Shown here piece by piece: positions 1 to 10,508 of a DNA stretch of 64,000 nt. The stretch is from the NCBI GenBank assembly GCA_947683425.1, contig CANTUQ010000070.1:1204001-1268000 (forward strand), read 5' to 3'. The notes under the pieces are model-generated. The model had not been told where the DNA came from. It worked only from the letters and a program-made list of their open reading frames with translations, and made no database searches. Every line of letters starts with the position of its first letter. The first letter of the stretch is position 1. This DNA is from Excoecaria cochinchinensis (lineage: Eukaryota; Streptophyta; Magnoliopsida; Malpighiales; Euphorbiaceae). The position numbers were made by a program, and so were the translations under genes.

Positions 1-234
1 AAAGTCTTTAAATATTGAAAACTGAATTGATATAACCGAATTTTTATTTCAAAATCAAACCGAATATATCAAATTATTTTTGGTTCGATTAGATTTTCAG
101 TTTGATTCGATGCGAGAAAACCGGTTTAATTTTCGATCCGATTTTTTAGTTTTAATTGTGACCCAAGACCCGACCCGAACTGCTCCAAAAAAACGTGATC
201 CGACTCTAAATTGACAATATAAAAAATAACCATT
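1..234. other. AT-rich intergenic edge, no gene
   Basis: No coding frame. The stretch is rich in short accgaa/ttcggt-type words that recur in other repeat-derived parts of the window, for example near 35080-35280 and 45190-45660. It is probably old repeat DNA at the edge of the CACTA-like element; the left end of that element is not visible here. Confidence 0.5.
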
Positions 235-495
235 TAGCGACGGTCGGTAGCGGCGATAGAATTCCATCGCTAATTGGAATTAGCAATAGAATTTTGTGAC
301 GGACAAGTTCTGTCGCTATCCGCGTCGTTTCTAAATTTAGCGACGGAAAGTGGGCTTCTGTCGCTAATTTTAGCGACAGAATTTTAGCTACGGTACACTT
401 TTTTCATCGCTAAAATTAGCGACAGAAAGTTCTATTAGCGATGGATTTTTGGTTTGGAAAAAGTCTTATAGCGACATAAACCTTCATCGCTAAAT
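235..495. repeat. CACTA subterminal repeat cluster, left
   Basis: Repeated units of the form TAGCGACGG / CCGTCGCTA in both orientations, spaced a few tens of bases apart. In CACTA elements such units are the transposase binding sites. Confidence 0.7.
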
Positions 496-823
496 TTATA
501 AAATTTTATTTTTTATTTATTTATTTTAATTTTTTTAATTCTTAAATGATAAAATTTTAAATAGTATAAAAATTATAATTGACAAAAATAATATAATTAA
601 AAATGTATTCATTAAAATAAAAAAAATGTAACAATAATTGAAAATTTATTAATTAAAATAAAAATACAAACAACAAATTTATATTCATAGAATATCCAAA
701 ATTTGATGTAAATATATAGATTAATAGAAAAGAAATAATATTTACAAATGTGTCTTTATTCTATATCTAAAATAATAGAGTGTATAGAATTAAATAATAA
801 TATACAAGTTGTCTTAAAATATA

Positions 824-1356
824 GAGTTAATTTTCATGGTGGTCACTCAACTTTGTTATTTGTAACGATATAATCACTAAATTTCAATTTTTAACAAGAA
901 AATAACTCATCTATTATTTTGTAACCAAAAAATTAAAATGACCGAAAATTGGATTTGCTGCAACCGGCGCGTGAATTGTACGGCAAAAACAAATGCCACG
1001 TCAGAAAATTTGCCACGTCAGCATCTGACTAGATCCGACGTGGTATGAGATTAATTACATACATGGTCACTCAATTTTAGCAAGTGTAACGCTATGGTTA
1101 ATTAAATCGTAGTTAAGTGACCACAGAGTTACACTTGCCAAAGTTGAGTGACCATAGATATAAATCCAGTCAGATCTGACGTGGCATTGGTTTTCGCCGT
1201 GCAACTCACGCGCCAATTGCTGGCGAATTCCATTTCCGGTCATTTTGATTTTTTCATTACAAAATAATAGATGAATTATTTTATTGTTACAAATTGAAAT
1301 TTAGTGACCATATCATTACAAGTCATATAGTTGAGTGACCACCACGGAAATTACCC
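824..1356. mobile_element. MULE-type MITE (long foldback), 9-bp TSD
   Basis: The two halves are inverted copies of each other around about 1095. The ends read GAGTTAATTTTC...GTGGTCACTCAAC on the left and, on the reverse strand, GGGTAATTTCCGTGGTGGTC on the right. The element is flanked by a 9-bp direct repeat TAAAATATA (815-823 and 1357-1365). A 9-bp target duplication and long inverted repeats point to the Mutator superfamily. No coding capacity. It is nested in the CACTA-like element. Confidence 0.8.
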
Positions 1357-1403
1357 TAAAATATACCAATAATTTTTTACAACTTCACAAGTGAAAAGCT
1401 TAC

Positions 1404-1487
1404 CACCCTCTCTGTTGAACCACCTTGAGCACCAAAGCCTTGGACATCAGAAATAGTGACACCTCTGATACCAATCTTTAGTAAAGC
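1404..1487 (-). pseudogene. Captured exon of nitrogen regulatory protein PII (GLB1-like)
   Basis: Read on the minus strand, this 84-base stretch gives 28 codons with no stop, including GIRGVTISDVQGFGAQGG, which closely matches the start of the conserved core of plant plastid PII (GlnB-family) proteins. It is bounded by a plausible acceptor AG (1488-1489) and a donor GTAAGC (1398-1403), and its length is a multiple of three. PII senses 2-oxoglutarate and ATP in the plastid and activates N-acetylglutamate kinase. No preceding exon and no continuation with the T-loop were found. The MITE occupies the place where the next exon would lie. It is a fragment carried by the CACTA-like element, not a functional gene. 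Confidence 0.8.
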
Positions 1488-2194
1488 CTTCATTTAAATG
1501 ATAAAAATAAAATTAATTACTAATGTCATGCAACTCAATTGTTCACTAACAATTTATATTGTTCAAAAATTTAATAATTAGCAAGTATTGTGCCTGTATG
1601 TGTAAGTGAAATGATGATGAAATTAAAAGCACCATTGACAGCATGACAAAACAAAGAGAATGGAGTTTGGAACTTGGTCGGCAAAAAAAAAAAAAACATA
1701 CAGACATCCTCATATTTTGGGGGTGTTGAAATAACTAGTTTACATGACTATAATTATAAAGTGAGCTGCTTATAAGAAAAGATAGCTGGGAATTGTTTAA
1801 AGCAGACACCACCAATCACCAGACAAAGAGTGAATCCGTGTGTGGGTATGGACCAAAAGGAACAAAGCTAGAGGGGCAATGGTGGTTACAGGAGGGGTAA
1901 CAGGTGCACATAGATTCCCAACCAAATCAAATTTATTCAATCTATCTATATCTACTATAAAAAATAAAAAATGATACTAGTAAGAAATTACTACTCATAA
2001 TCCAACTACTTCCAAATCAAATACACAACAAATATACCACACAATTGAAAACAAATAAATGAAAAATAAAAATAAAAGAAAAAATAAATGGAAAAAAAAT
2101 AAAAATAGTGATTTATATTTTAAGGCAAGACAGTAGCGACATCCACGGCGAGGGAGAGAAAAAAATAAATAAAAGAAAAAGGCTAGATCTATAT

Positions 2195-2628
2195 ATGGGA
2201 GCTTTAGCGAAGGATATTCTTTCCATTGCTAAATAGCGACGGAATGTGCTTTCAGTGATGAAATTTTCTATCCGTTGCTAAATAGCGACGAAAATCACCT
2301 AAATAGCGATAGAATATGATTTTCGTCGCTATTTAGCGGCGAAATTTTCTGTCCGTTGCTAATTAGCGACGGAGAGCATATTTCGTCACTAAACTTTAGC
2401 GACGGAAATAATATTTCCGTCGATAGGATCCACATTTGGTGACGGTTTATATTTTCGTCACTAAATTCCGTCGCCAAAAACTGGTGGGTGAATTTCTCTC
2501 TTTTTTAGCGACGGAATCATTTTTCCGTCGCTAAATAGCAACGAAATCTTTTTTCCGTGGCTATATAGCGACGGAATTTTTATTCCGTCGCTATTTTCTC
2601 ATCATGATTCTTGTAATTTCTTGTAGTG
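2195..2628. repeat. CACTA subterminal repeat cluster, right, with terminus
   Basis: Dense TAGCGACGGAA units in alternating orientation, many forming short palindromes such as TTCCGTCGCTA next to TAGCGACGGAA. They end in the CACTA terminus at 2628. An open frame on the minus strand here (2295-2477) is only a by-product of the repeats. Confidence 0.75.
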
Positions 2629-3535
2629 TGATTCGAAAAACTAAAACCGAAAAGAACTGACTTGAAGTGATCCAAATGAATCTGCCCAACTCGATCTAAC
2701 CCGTTTGCCAAGTCTAATGATAAGTTATAATAACATTGGAAGGATTAAAATGCCACTAAATAAAAGGACTAGATTGTAAAGTAATAAGTTTTAGGTATCA
2801 AAGTGTAAAAATGGTATTTCCCAAGTAATATTATTACACATTAATTGAATCTATGAACTAGATTGGTCCATTCGATTGTATGATTTAAAGGTTTTATTTT
2901 CGAATTTTCTTTTGTGGGTTGCAAGGTGCATGTGAGCGGACCAAATCAGAGATGAGTTCCTAATCTTTGTAATTTATGGATGGCACGCCTCAATTTTTCC
3001 AATAATCTCTGACACACCTAAATATTTTGCTTGAAACATTTTTTTTTTCCATATTCATTAGTATTGACAAAAATAATCTTATTAAAAATAAATTTTTAAA
3101 ATTAGGGTTCCAATTGTAAAATAAAAAAAAATCTGTTTAATTTGAAAAATCCAAAAATTTTTCTTATGAAAAAATGAAGATTTTAAGATGATGGACATGT
3201 TGAAATTGTTGTGTATGACTTATTTTGTTTATGTATTAAATTTCTTTTATAATTAATCTGTCTACACAAATATGGGGTACATTTAATATATTATACGTCA
3301 GCAAATTTCAACCATTGAATGAAAAATGTGGAGTCTGTTTTTCTAATATTTGTCATTTGATTTTTCTTTTTCTTTTTCTTGATTGAGAAACACAAATTGA
3401 TTGCATTATTGCATTCCATTCAGCGTCTTATGCTTGAAGTTTTGCATGACATTAAGAATTCTTCACTTAACTCTTATAGTCTGATACTTATTTTGGTGCA
3501 GGCGTCCATTTCCACTACTTCAAAGAAAAAAAAAG
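2629..3535. other. Upstream region of NLR copy 1
   Basis: From about 2845 on, the sequence aligns by eye with 37910-38469 upstream of the second NLR copy, so the tandem duplication begins near here. It includes a pyrimidine-rich (CTTTTT)n run near 3363-3380 and a tract ending in TTTTGGTGCAG (3491-3501) that looks like the acceptor of a 5'-UTR intron 34 bases before the start codon. No TATA box could be assigned with confidence. Confidence 0.45.
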
Positions 3536-6261
3536 ATGGAGTTTGTGTCTGCAATTGGAAGTTCTGCTGTTGTTGAAATTGCAAAATCTATGATGAAACC
3601 TATCAAACGACAGATAGACTACAAACGCAACATTGAGGATCTGAAAAATGGGAATGATAAACTAGCAAACAAGGTGGTTGAAGCCCAAAGATTTATGGAT
3701 GATGCTAAAACTAGATTTAAAGAAGTTGGGCCTAGTGTATCAAAGTGGTTTGAGGATTCAAAAAAGCTGAATCAAGAAGTCAAGGACTTGCTTGAAGAAA
3801 ATAACACGTCTTTTCATGGAAGGTATCGAAGCCCTCTGTCGCTTTATTGTCTAAGTAGGAAAGCTTCCAAGATGGCCGAGAATGTCAATAAGCAACTCAA
3901 TGAAGTACCATTTTCTGATGTGGTGCTTGATGCTCCACTACCAAAATTAGGAACAACAATCAACCTTACAGGCATGATGGACTTTGGTTCCAGGCGACCA
4001 CTTGTGGATGAAATCTTAGAGGCATTGAAAGATGATAACTTGAGCATAATCAGCATTTGTGGCTTGGAGGTGTGGGTAAGACAACAATTGCAAATATGCT
4101 TGTCAAAGCTGTTGAAAGCGAGAAGCATTTGGTTTCACTTACTACTTTCTCTCAGAATCCTGACTTCAATAGGATACGAAGTGAAATTGCATCTGATCTT
4201 GGATGGCGATTTAGTCCTGATGATAGCGAGCCTGATAGAAGAAAAATTCTACATAAGAAGCTCAAGGAGTGTGATAAGAAAATCCTTTTAATATATGATG
4301 ATGTTTGGCAGGAGTGTAATAATGAAATTGGACTTCCATCACCTACTGAGACTAAAGAATGCAAAATTGTGCTGACTTCGCGGTTCGAAGCTGTGTGTGA
4401 TGCTATGGGAAGTCAAAAGAATTTTCGTATTGAAGCTTTAAGAGATGGAGAAGATTGGGATCTATTTAGAGAAATTACAGGGGATATTGCTGACAGTTCA
4501 GATTTGCATCAAACGGCGAGGGAAATTGTAGATCAATGTGGTGGTTTACCTATTGCCATTAAAGTAATTGCTGGAACACTGAAAGGCAAGATAAAAAATA
4601 TATGGGAAGATGCACTCGAACAACTAAAGAATGCGAATTGGAAATTAATCCAAGGAATGGAGAAAGAGGTGATTAATCTAATTAAAGCAAGTTACGATTT
4701 GCAACAAGAGGAAGCCAGGTCATGCTTTTTGCTTTGTTGCTTGTTTCCGGAAGATTTTGATATTCCAGTTGCATCTTTGGTTCGATGTGGTATGAGCTTA
4801 AAGTTGTTTAAAGACTCTGCTAACCTTAACAACGCAAGCAATAGAGTCGAAGCTCTCATTTGTGAGCTAAAACAATCATTTTTGTTGCTTGATGGTGATT
4901 CAAGGGAGTATGAGTCTGTGAAGATGCATGATGTGGTACGTGATGTCGCCATATCAATTGCCTCTGAGGATAGGTGCGAATATGCAGTACTACATGGTGC
5001 TACCATGCAAAAATGGCCAGAGACATATTGCATTGCAATTTCACTTGTGTGCAAACAGATGAAGGAGCGACCTGTTGATTTGGAGTATCCAATGCTTCAA
5101 CTTTTATGGCTTGAGTGCATAAATTATTCAAAAGTCTTGCCAGATAGTTTTTTTGAAGGGATGAAAGATTTAAAAGTCCTATTTTTGAACATATCGGGAT
5201 CTTTACCAAAATCACTTTATCTCTTGGAGAATCTTCGAACCTTGTGTATTAAAATAGATTCAGGAGATATATCTTGCATAGGAGCTCTAACAAATCTCGA
5301 GTTTCTTGAAATTAGCGGTTATAAATTAGTAAAGCTGCCAAATGAAATAGCAAGATTGGGAAATTTGAGGGTGCTGGACTTGAGGGGATTGGGATGGCTT
5401 CAATATATTCCGGTAGGTGTTTTATCTCACTTGACAAAACTAGAAGAGTTGTATATCTACTTGATCTTTGGAACCAAGGTAGATCGAGAGAAGACCATTG
5501 CAACCCTCAAAGAGTTAAAGTCTCTTCCAGTAACCAAAATAGTAGCTCGGGTACCAGAACCCTCTATTTTTCATGAACCATCGAATTTTGGGAACATTTC
5601 AAGGTTTCAAATTTTTGTACCCGACAAACTGAATTGGGATCATGGATATATCTCAGAGAATATGTTATGTCTCAGTGGATATGATATAAGTAATATTAGA
5701 GGGAACGTAATTTGTGCTTTGTTGGGAAAAACTGAATGGTTGATTTTGCAAAACATACAAAATTTGAAGACTGTAGTCCCTGAGTTAAGAGACAATTGTT
5801 TTCAAAGGTTAAAGACCTTGGTGATTGAACGTTGTGATGAATTAGAGTACATAGTTGATGCAAGAATGGAGCAGATTTTGCATATTGGGTTCCCTCAGTT
5901 GGAGAAATTAGAGCTAAAAAGGTTATTTAATTTCAAAGCATTTTGGCATCTTCCATTCTCAAAAGCCAATCCCAATCAGTTTCCAAGCCTCAGCAAGCTA
6001 ACGGAGATCAACATAGGGGGATGTGAAAAGTTGAAATATGTATTTCCTTTGTCCATGGTGAGAGGAATGAGACACCTCCAGAGCATATCAATAGAATATT
6101 GCGCTACAATGGAAGGAATTTGGTGCAGAAAAGAAGTGGATGATGAGAAGATAACAGAAGATGAGATTGAGTTTCCTAATCTCACAGATCTGACTCTTAA
6201 AAAAATTCCAAACCTAATTGGGTTGTGGGTAGAGATGGATACTGCAACTGCTCATCACACG
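3536..6261 (+). pseudogene. NLR copy 1, exon 1 (CC, NB-ARC, first LRRs), frameshifted
   Basis: Starts at an ATG 34 bases after a likely UTR-intron acceptor, at the same place as in copy 2. Codons up to about 4060 give the coiled-coil region. The codons for the glycine-rich P-loop then lack one G: copy 2 has TTTGTGGGCTTGG, here TTTGTGGCTTGG. After that, a second frame is open to 6375 with all NB motifs: GVGKTT, the kinase-2 IYDDVW, LTSR, GGLPIAI, CCLFPEDFD and MHDVV. The proposed donor is GTATGT at 6262. Compared with copy 2 it holds 99 extra bases near 5930-6028 (33 residues of LRR). Confidence 0.88.
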
Positions 6262-6557
6262 GTATGTCTTCTACGTCTTCTTTCCCAAATATGCTCTCAA
6301 TCTTTTTTATCTATTAGATATATATTAATATGTATTATTGGGATTTTCAATTTTTTCCCCCTCAAAGTTGATTAAAAAAAAAAAAACTTTTTACATTTAA
6401 ATTTTGCAAAGGTTTAATATACATTCAATTAAAACGTTTACAAAGACAAATTATATTTTCTTTAACAAATGATATTTTATCTAAACATTTATTTAATTAA
6501 ATGCAAGCAGAATTATAACTTCAAATCCAAAAACATCTTAAAATATTAATTAAGTTA

Positions 6558-7368
6558 GGGTCCGATTGGAACAAATGAATTCAATTTGTAGAATTCCATA
6601 TGGAATTCATTTGTAAATGAATTCCTATGTTTGGAATAAAATTATTAAAATATAGAATTGAAAATGAATTACTTATTTTTATACTTGAAATAAATGAATT
6701 CATTTCTATTTTATTTACTAAAATATCTTTTATACCAATTTTGAATAAATTTTGTATTAGACAATTTTGAATAAATGAATAAATTTTGTATTAGACAATT
6801 TCAATTTCGTCTTTTGCTAAATTTCTATTTCGTCTTTTCTAAATTTTATATTAACAGTTTCAATTATTTAAATCTTTCATGATCACTAACATAAATTACC
6901 AAGTTTTAAGTTTTATATAACATAAACAATTCAGAAATCTGATTTCAGCAATAATATTATTAAAAAAAAATCATACATACCGAATGAAATTAGTCAGTAA
7001 AAATTCAACGGCAACGAGTCAAAATCCGATGATGGTGGCCTTGAGTGACAGAAGAATAATGATAGGAGAGAGAGAAGAATAGTGATAGAAAAAAAGAATA
7101 ACAGATTAAATTAACGTCATATAGGTAATTTATTTATAACAAATAATAAAAAGGATATTATAGTCTTTTTAATTTTGCCTCTTAAAAATACGGAATTCAT
7201 TTGCAAATTCCACCTATTTTGATGGGATTTGGTGAAGGCATGATGAATTCCATGGAATTGAATTTTATGAATTCAATTCCTATTTTTTTTGCATTCCAAG
7301 CATAAAAAATAGTAATTACAAATGAATTCCATAAAATTTTATGGAATTCATTTATTCCAAGCGGAGCC
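6558..7368. mobile_element. Tourist-like (PIF/Harbinger) MITE in NLR copy 1 intron 1
   Basis: Inverted ends GGGTCCGATTGGAACAAATG on the left and GGCTCCGCTTGGAATAAATG on the reverse strand at the right, flanked by TTA (6555-6557 and 7369-7371). Both the TSD and the GG..TTTGGAA-type termini fit the PIF/Harbinger group. No transposase. I saw no counterpart in intron 1 of copy 2, so it probably inserted after the duplication. Confidence 0.75.
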
Positions 7369-7371
7369 TTA

Positions 7372-8779
7372 ATGGTGAAAATGACATTTTATGATTTCCC
7401 AGCCTCTCAATTTTGTCTATTAACAAAAATTATTGGACAACCCACTAAAAAATTAATTAAAATGGGCTTTCAAGGTGGGCCATTTTGGTCCTTCCGTTCA
7501 TCATTCAATCTTCTAATTAGCTTAAAGTTTTATTATTTTAAGGTGGCAAGACTTAAATTTAATCTAACTTTCCACATTCAAAACACTTTAGGTTGAGAAA
7601 AAAAAAATAATTATTTAAAATTTGGCATGACAAACATTAGATTTGTCTAAATAATTTTTTGTCGGTTCTTATAAAACAATATAATATATATAATATTTTG
7701 TTTGGACTTGACCACTCACTTATTTTATGATGAAGAAATTTTAATAAATATATGTAAAGAATGTTTATTGTAAAATGCTATTATATTTAATAGGAGAAAT
7801 TAGAAGCAAGAATTTTAAAACCAAGTTTTTGCTAAATTTCTGAATTAGTTGGATAAGATGATAAGGTAATAGAGGATTCAACCAGTCAATTCCTACAATT
7901 AAGAAGAGTTGATCAACAAATTAATTAGTTAATTAGTTAATCTTACAAAGGAAGTAATTAATGGTGTTTACGTACTAAGAGAGAAAATCTTTTAGGAATT
8001 TTCAATGAGCAAAATGTTGATAGGAGAATATTTAATTTTCCTCGTACTAATTTGTATTTTTGTCTTTTATTTTAATTACTTGCCTTATACAAAAAGAAAA
8101 AAAAAACAATTGCTCTCAAGTGATAATGAGAGCATTTTTATCAAGTTTAGATGTGTAATGGGACGCTTGCAAAGTTTAGGTGTGTAAAAAACAATTTTTG
8201 AAAATTTTGAAGGAGAAAATATGTATTAAACCTAAAATTAATAACATTAAAGAGAAATTAAATTAGAAAAAAAATTATTACTCTTTTTATCACACTTTTA
8301 ACTTTGTTCCATTTTACGTGTAACTTTAGAAATATGAGAGTTAAGTTTATATGTCTTTCCATATTTACTGTGCATCATCATATTTAATAGAGTGATAAAT
8401 TTATTTTTAATTATTTAAAAATTAAATGGATTATTTGAAATTAGAAAATGAAAATTTAATTAATTGCTAATACATTTTTATAAAATTAAGGTTTTTCAAT
8501 CATTTCCTTAATTTTTGAGTTAAGGTGGGATTGTTGGCTTAAAATGGGATAAATGTAGTATTATTTTTAAGTAATTTTAAGATGAGAAGACTTAAATTTA
8601 ATCTAACTTTCAAGATTCAAAACACTTTAGATTTAAAAAGATTAGAGAAAAAAAAAATCATTTGATAAATGTTTCTAATAATTTTGTTTGAACTTGACCA
8701 CTCACTTACTTTACGATGAAGAAATTTTAATAAATATATGTGAAGAATGTTTATTATAAAATGTTATTATATTTAATAG
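7372..8779. other. Remainder of NLR copy 1 intron 1
   Basis: AT-rich intron sequence. The parts 7830-7970 and 8105-8779 align with copy 2 (41570-41730 and 44940-46127). At 7971 this copy has the uninterrupted site where copy 2 carries a 2.6-kb insertion (41731-44330). Near 8370-8390 it has the empty site of the hAT-like element found at 45183-45676. Confidence 0.6.
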
Positions 8780-9424
8780 GGGAAATCAGAAGAAGAAGCA
8801 AATATATCTGAGATTCAACAGATTCATTCAATTTCAAGAGGTGGTGATCAAGTGGAAATGATATCATTTATGTTATTTCCATCAGCTTGGCTACGCTTTT
8901 CTTCTCTACAAAACCTTCACTTGGTAAGCTGTGAAAGGCTAAAAGTGGCATTTTCACCATCTGTTGCTGAGCAGCTGGTGCAGCTTAAGACCTTAGATAT
9001 AAGATATTGCAGGAAGATGGAATATATTGTTGGAAGAGAAGAAGAAGAAGAAAAGCCCACACAAAGGAGAGTGTTTCCTAAGTTAACGTCAATCGATCTT
9101 TGGCTTCTTGATGAGCTAGTGGCTTTCTGTGGTGATAGTGGTAATGTTTTGTTGGATTGTTGGGACTCTTTGAAAGAAATAGACGTTCGTGGTTGTCCCA
9201 AAATAAAGTCATCATCATTAATTGCAAAAGCAATTGAAAGGGCATCAACATTGAATCACAATAGTGTTGATGAGTCAAATAAGGCAGCAATGATAGGTTG
9301 CCCAACAGCAAGAGCATTGATAAGAAGATGTAGAAGAAGGGACATACACCAAAAAAGTCATCCAAGGGACAACCCAGCTATAGAAACCCAACAACATCAA
9401 ACGGATTTCATCAAACACAAAGAG
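8780..9424 (+). pseudogene. NLR copy 1, exon 2 (LRR)
   Basis: Bounded by acceptor TTTAATAG (ending 8779) and donor GTATGT (from 9425). It has 645 bases, 215 codons without a stop, in phase 0 on both sides. It encodes leucine-rich repeat sequence (W-L-x-F-S-S-L-x-x-L and VQLKTLDIRYCRKMEYI), an acidic EEEEE run and a basic tail with IRRCRRRD. Highly similar to copy 2 exon 2 (46128-46766). Intact in itself; inactive because of lesions elsewhere in the gene. Confidence 0.85.
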
Positions 9425-9497
9425 GTATGTTTTAATTAAACATTTCAATTAATAATTTTTGAGCATCAATATTGATTTCCCAAACACAAAGGGGTAT

Positions 9498-9964
9498 TGA
9501 TAAATCCAAGAATGTCTTTATCTGTAGGAGAGAGATCGCTCCGATCGGATGAGATAACCCTGCAGTAAGAAGAGCCCGGTCGGACCAGGCGTGAGCACTC
9601 CGAAGCTTAAGTTAGTAGCTTAGAGAGAGAATGTGCTCTAGAGAGATAATGATGTGGATTCAATACCTGGTGCCATCGTTGGCTGGACTATTTATATGAG
9701 ATGGTTGAGGGGCACTTGAGTGCCTAGGGAGTGATTACTGGCAGTCAGAGTAGATATTCGGCGACATGACAAGGAGCAGGTGGTAGGCATGGGCGCTGCC
9801 TTGTGTCAGGCGGCTGATGGGACTGGCGGTCACATCAACCGATCGGTCATGTGCGTTGCCTAGGAGCTCGTGTCTGATACCTTTAGCTGATGGGCTTTGG
9901 GTCCTGCCAGTTAAGTGGGCCGGCTGAATGGGCCTTAAGGCAAATGATATTTGCTGTGTTATCA
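9498..9964 (-). repeat. 3' LTR of the Tat-type Gypsy element
   Basis: 467 bp, about 98% identical to the LTR at 19350-19816. A TATAAATA word on the minus strand lies at 9689-9696. Confidence 0.93.
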
Positions 9965-9977
9965 CTTGTCCCCCCTC
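9965..9977 (-). promoter_or_regulatory. Polypurine tract of the Gypsy element
   Basis: Minus strand GAGGGGGGACAAG directly abuts the 3' LTR. This is where second-strand DNA synthesis would be primed. The same kind of tract precedes the LTRs of the TRIM at 47200-47214 and 47606-47620. Confidence 0.75.
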
Positions 9978-10248
9978 AACAGGTCCGATCGGGCACAGAA
10001 TTGCCTTTGTTGTCCCGTTCGGATGGAATCAGTTATGGAGATTCCCGATCCGAAGACGCGTACTGGCGCGCTTTTTGAATTTGAAGGGCGCTTTTTCTGA
10101 AGCGACGCGCCTGCTGAGACAGCTGTTCTCCTTTAATGCAGTGAGCGTACCGAGGGCGACGCTTCGTTCTTCGCAGAGACATAATGTCCTTTGACACGTG
10201 GCGCTTGCTGAATGGCGCGTCGCTTGGCGTTTTTGAGAAGCTTCAGTC

Positions 10249-10256
10249 TATAAATA
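10249..10256 (+). promoter_or_regulatory. Possible TATA box of the antisense gene
   Basis: TATAAATA on the plus strand, 253 bases before the ATG of the antisense gene and just inside the 3' LTR of the element. Position and sequence fit a core promoter, so the gene could be transcribed independently of the LTRs. Confidence 0.5.
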
Positions 10257-10508
10257 GGGAACTTTGCAGAGTATTTCCTCTTTATTTTCGAAATCCCTAG
10301 CGAAGCTCTGTCAAAATTCCTTATTGAATCTCAGATTTCTGCAAACATCTTCTTGTTTCTTCGAATTCCTTGAGTTCTTTCTGTCAAGTAAGTAACTTTT
10401 TTCCCCTTTTTTGCTTTCTTCGTGATTTTCGTCCTTTGCTTTCTTTCCATACCCATCTCATTTAGAAAAAAGAGAGTTGCACTTTTCTTTTCATATTTTT
10501 TGTTGAAG

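Larger units (their letters stand above)
235..2628. mobile_element. CACTA-like DNA transposon, non-autonomous, with captured exon
   Basis: The right terminus at 2615-2628 reads CACTACAAGAAATT on the minus strand, the classic plant CACTA end. Two clusters of direct and inverted copies of TAGCGACGGAA-type units lie at about 235-495 and 2195-2600, as expected for subterminal repeats. The left CACTA terminus was not found, so the left limit is approximate. The part 235-680 resembles 35876-36330, where the other terminus of the same family is intact. No transposase is visible. It contains a MULE-type MITE (824-1356) and one exon of a PII gene (1404-1487, minus), so it behaves like a gene-capturing element. 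Confidence 0.75.

Noticed and set aside
4057..6375. Open frame of 772 residues starting at TTG, looking like an NB-LRR gene of its own
   Set aside because: It is the second part of exon 1 of the NLR pseudogene after the one-base deletion. TTG is not a natural start here, and its end past 6261 runs into the intron.
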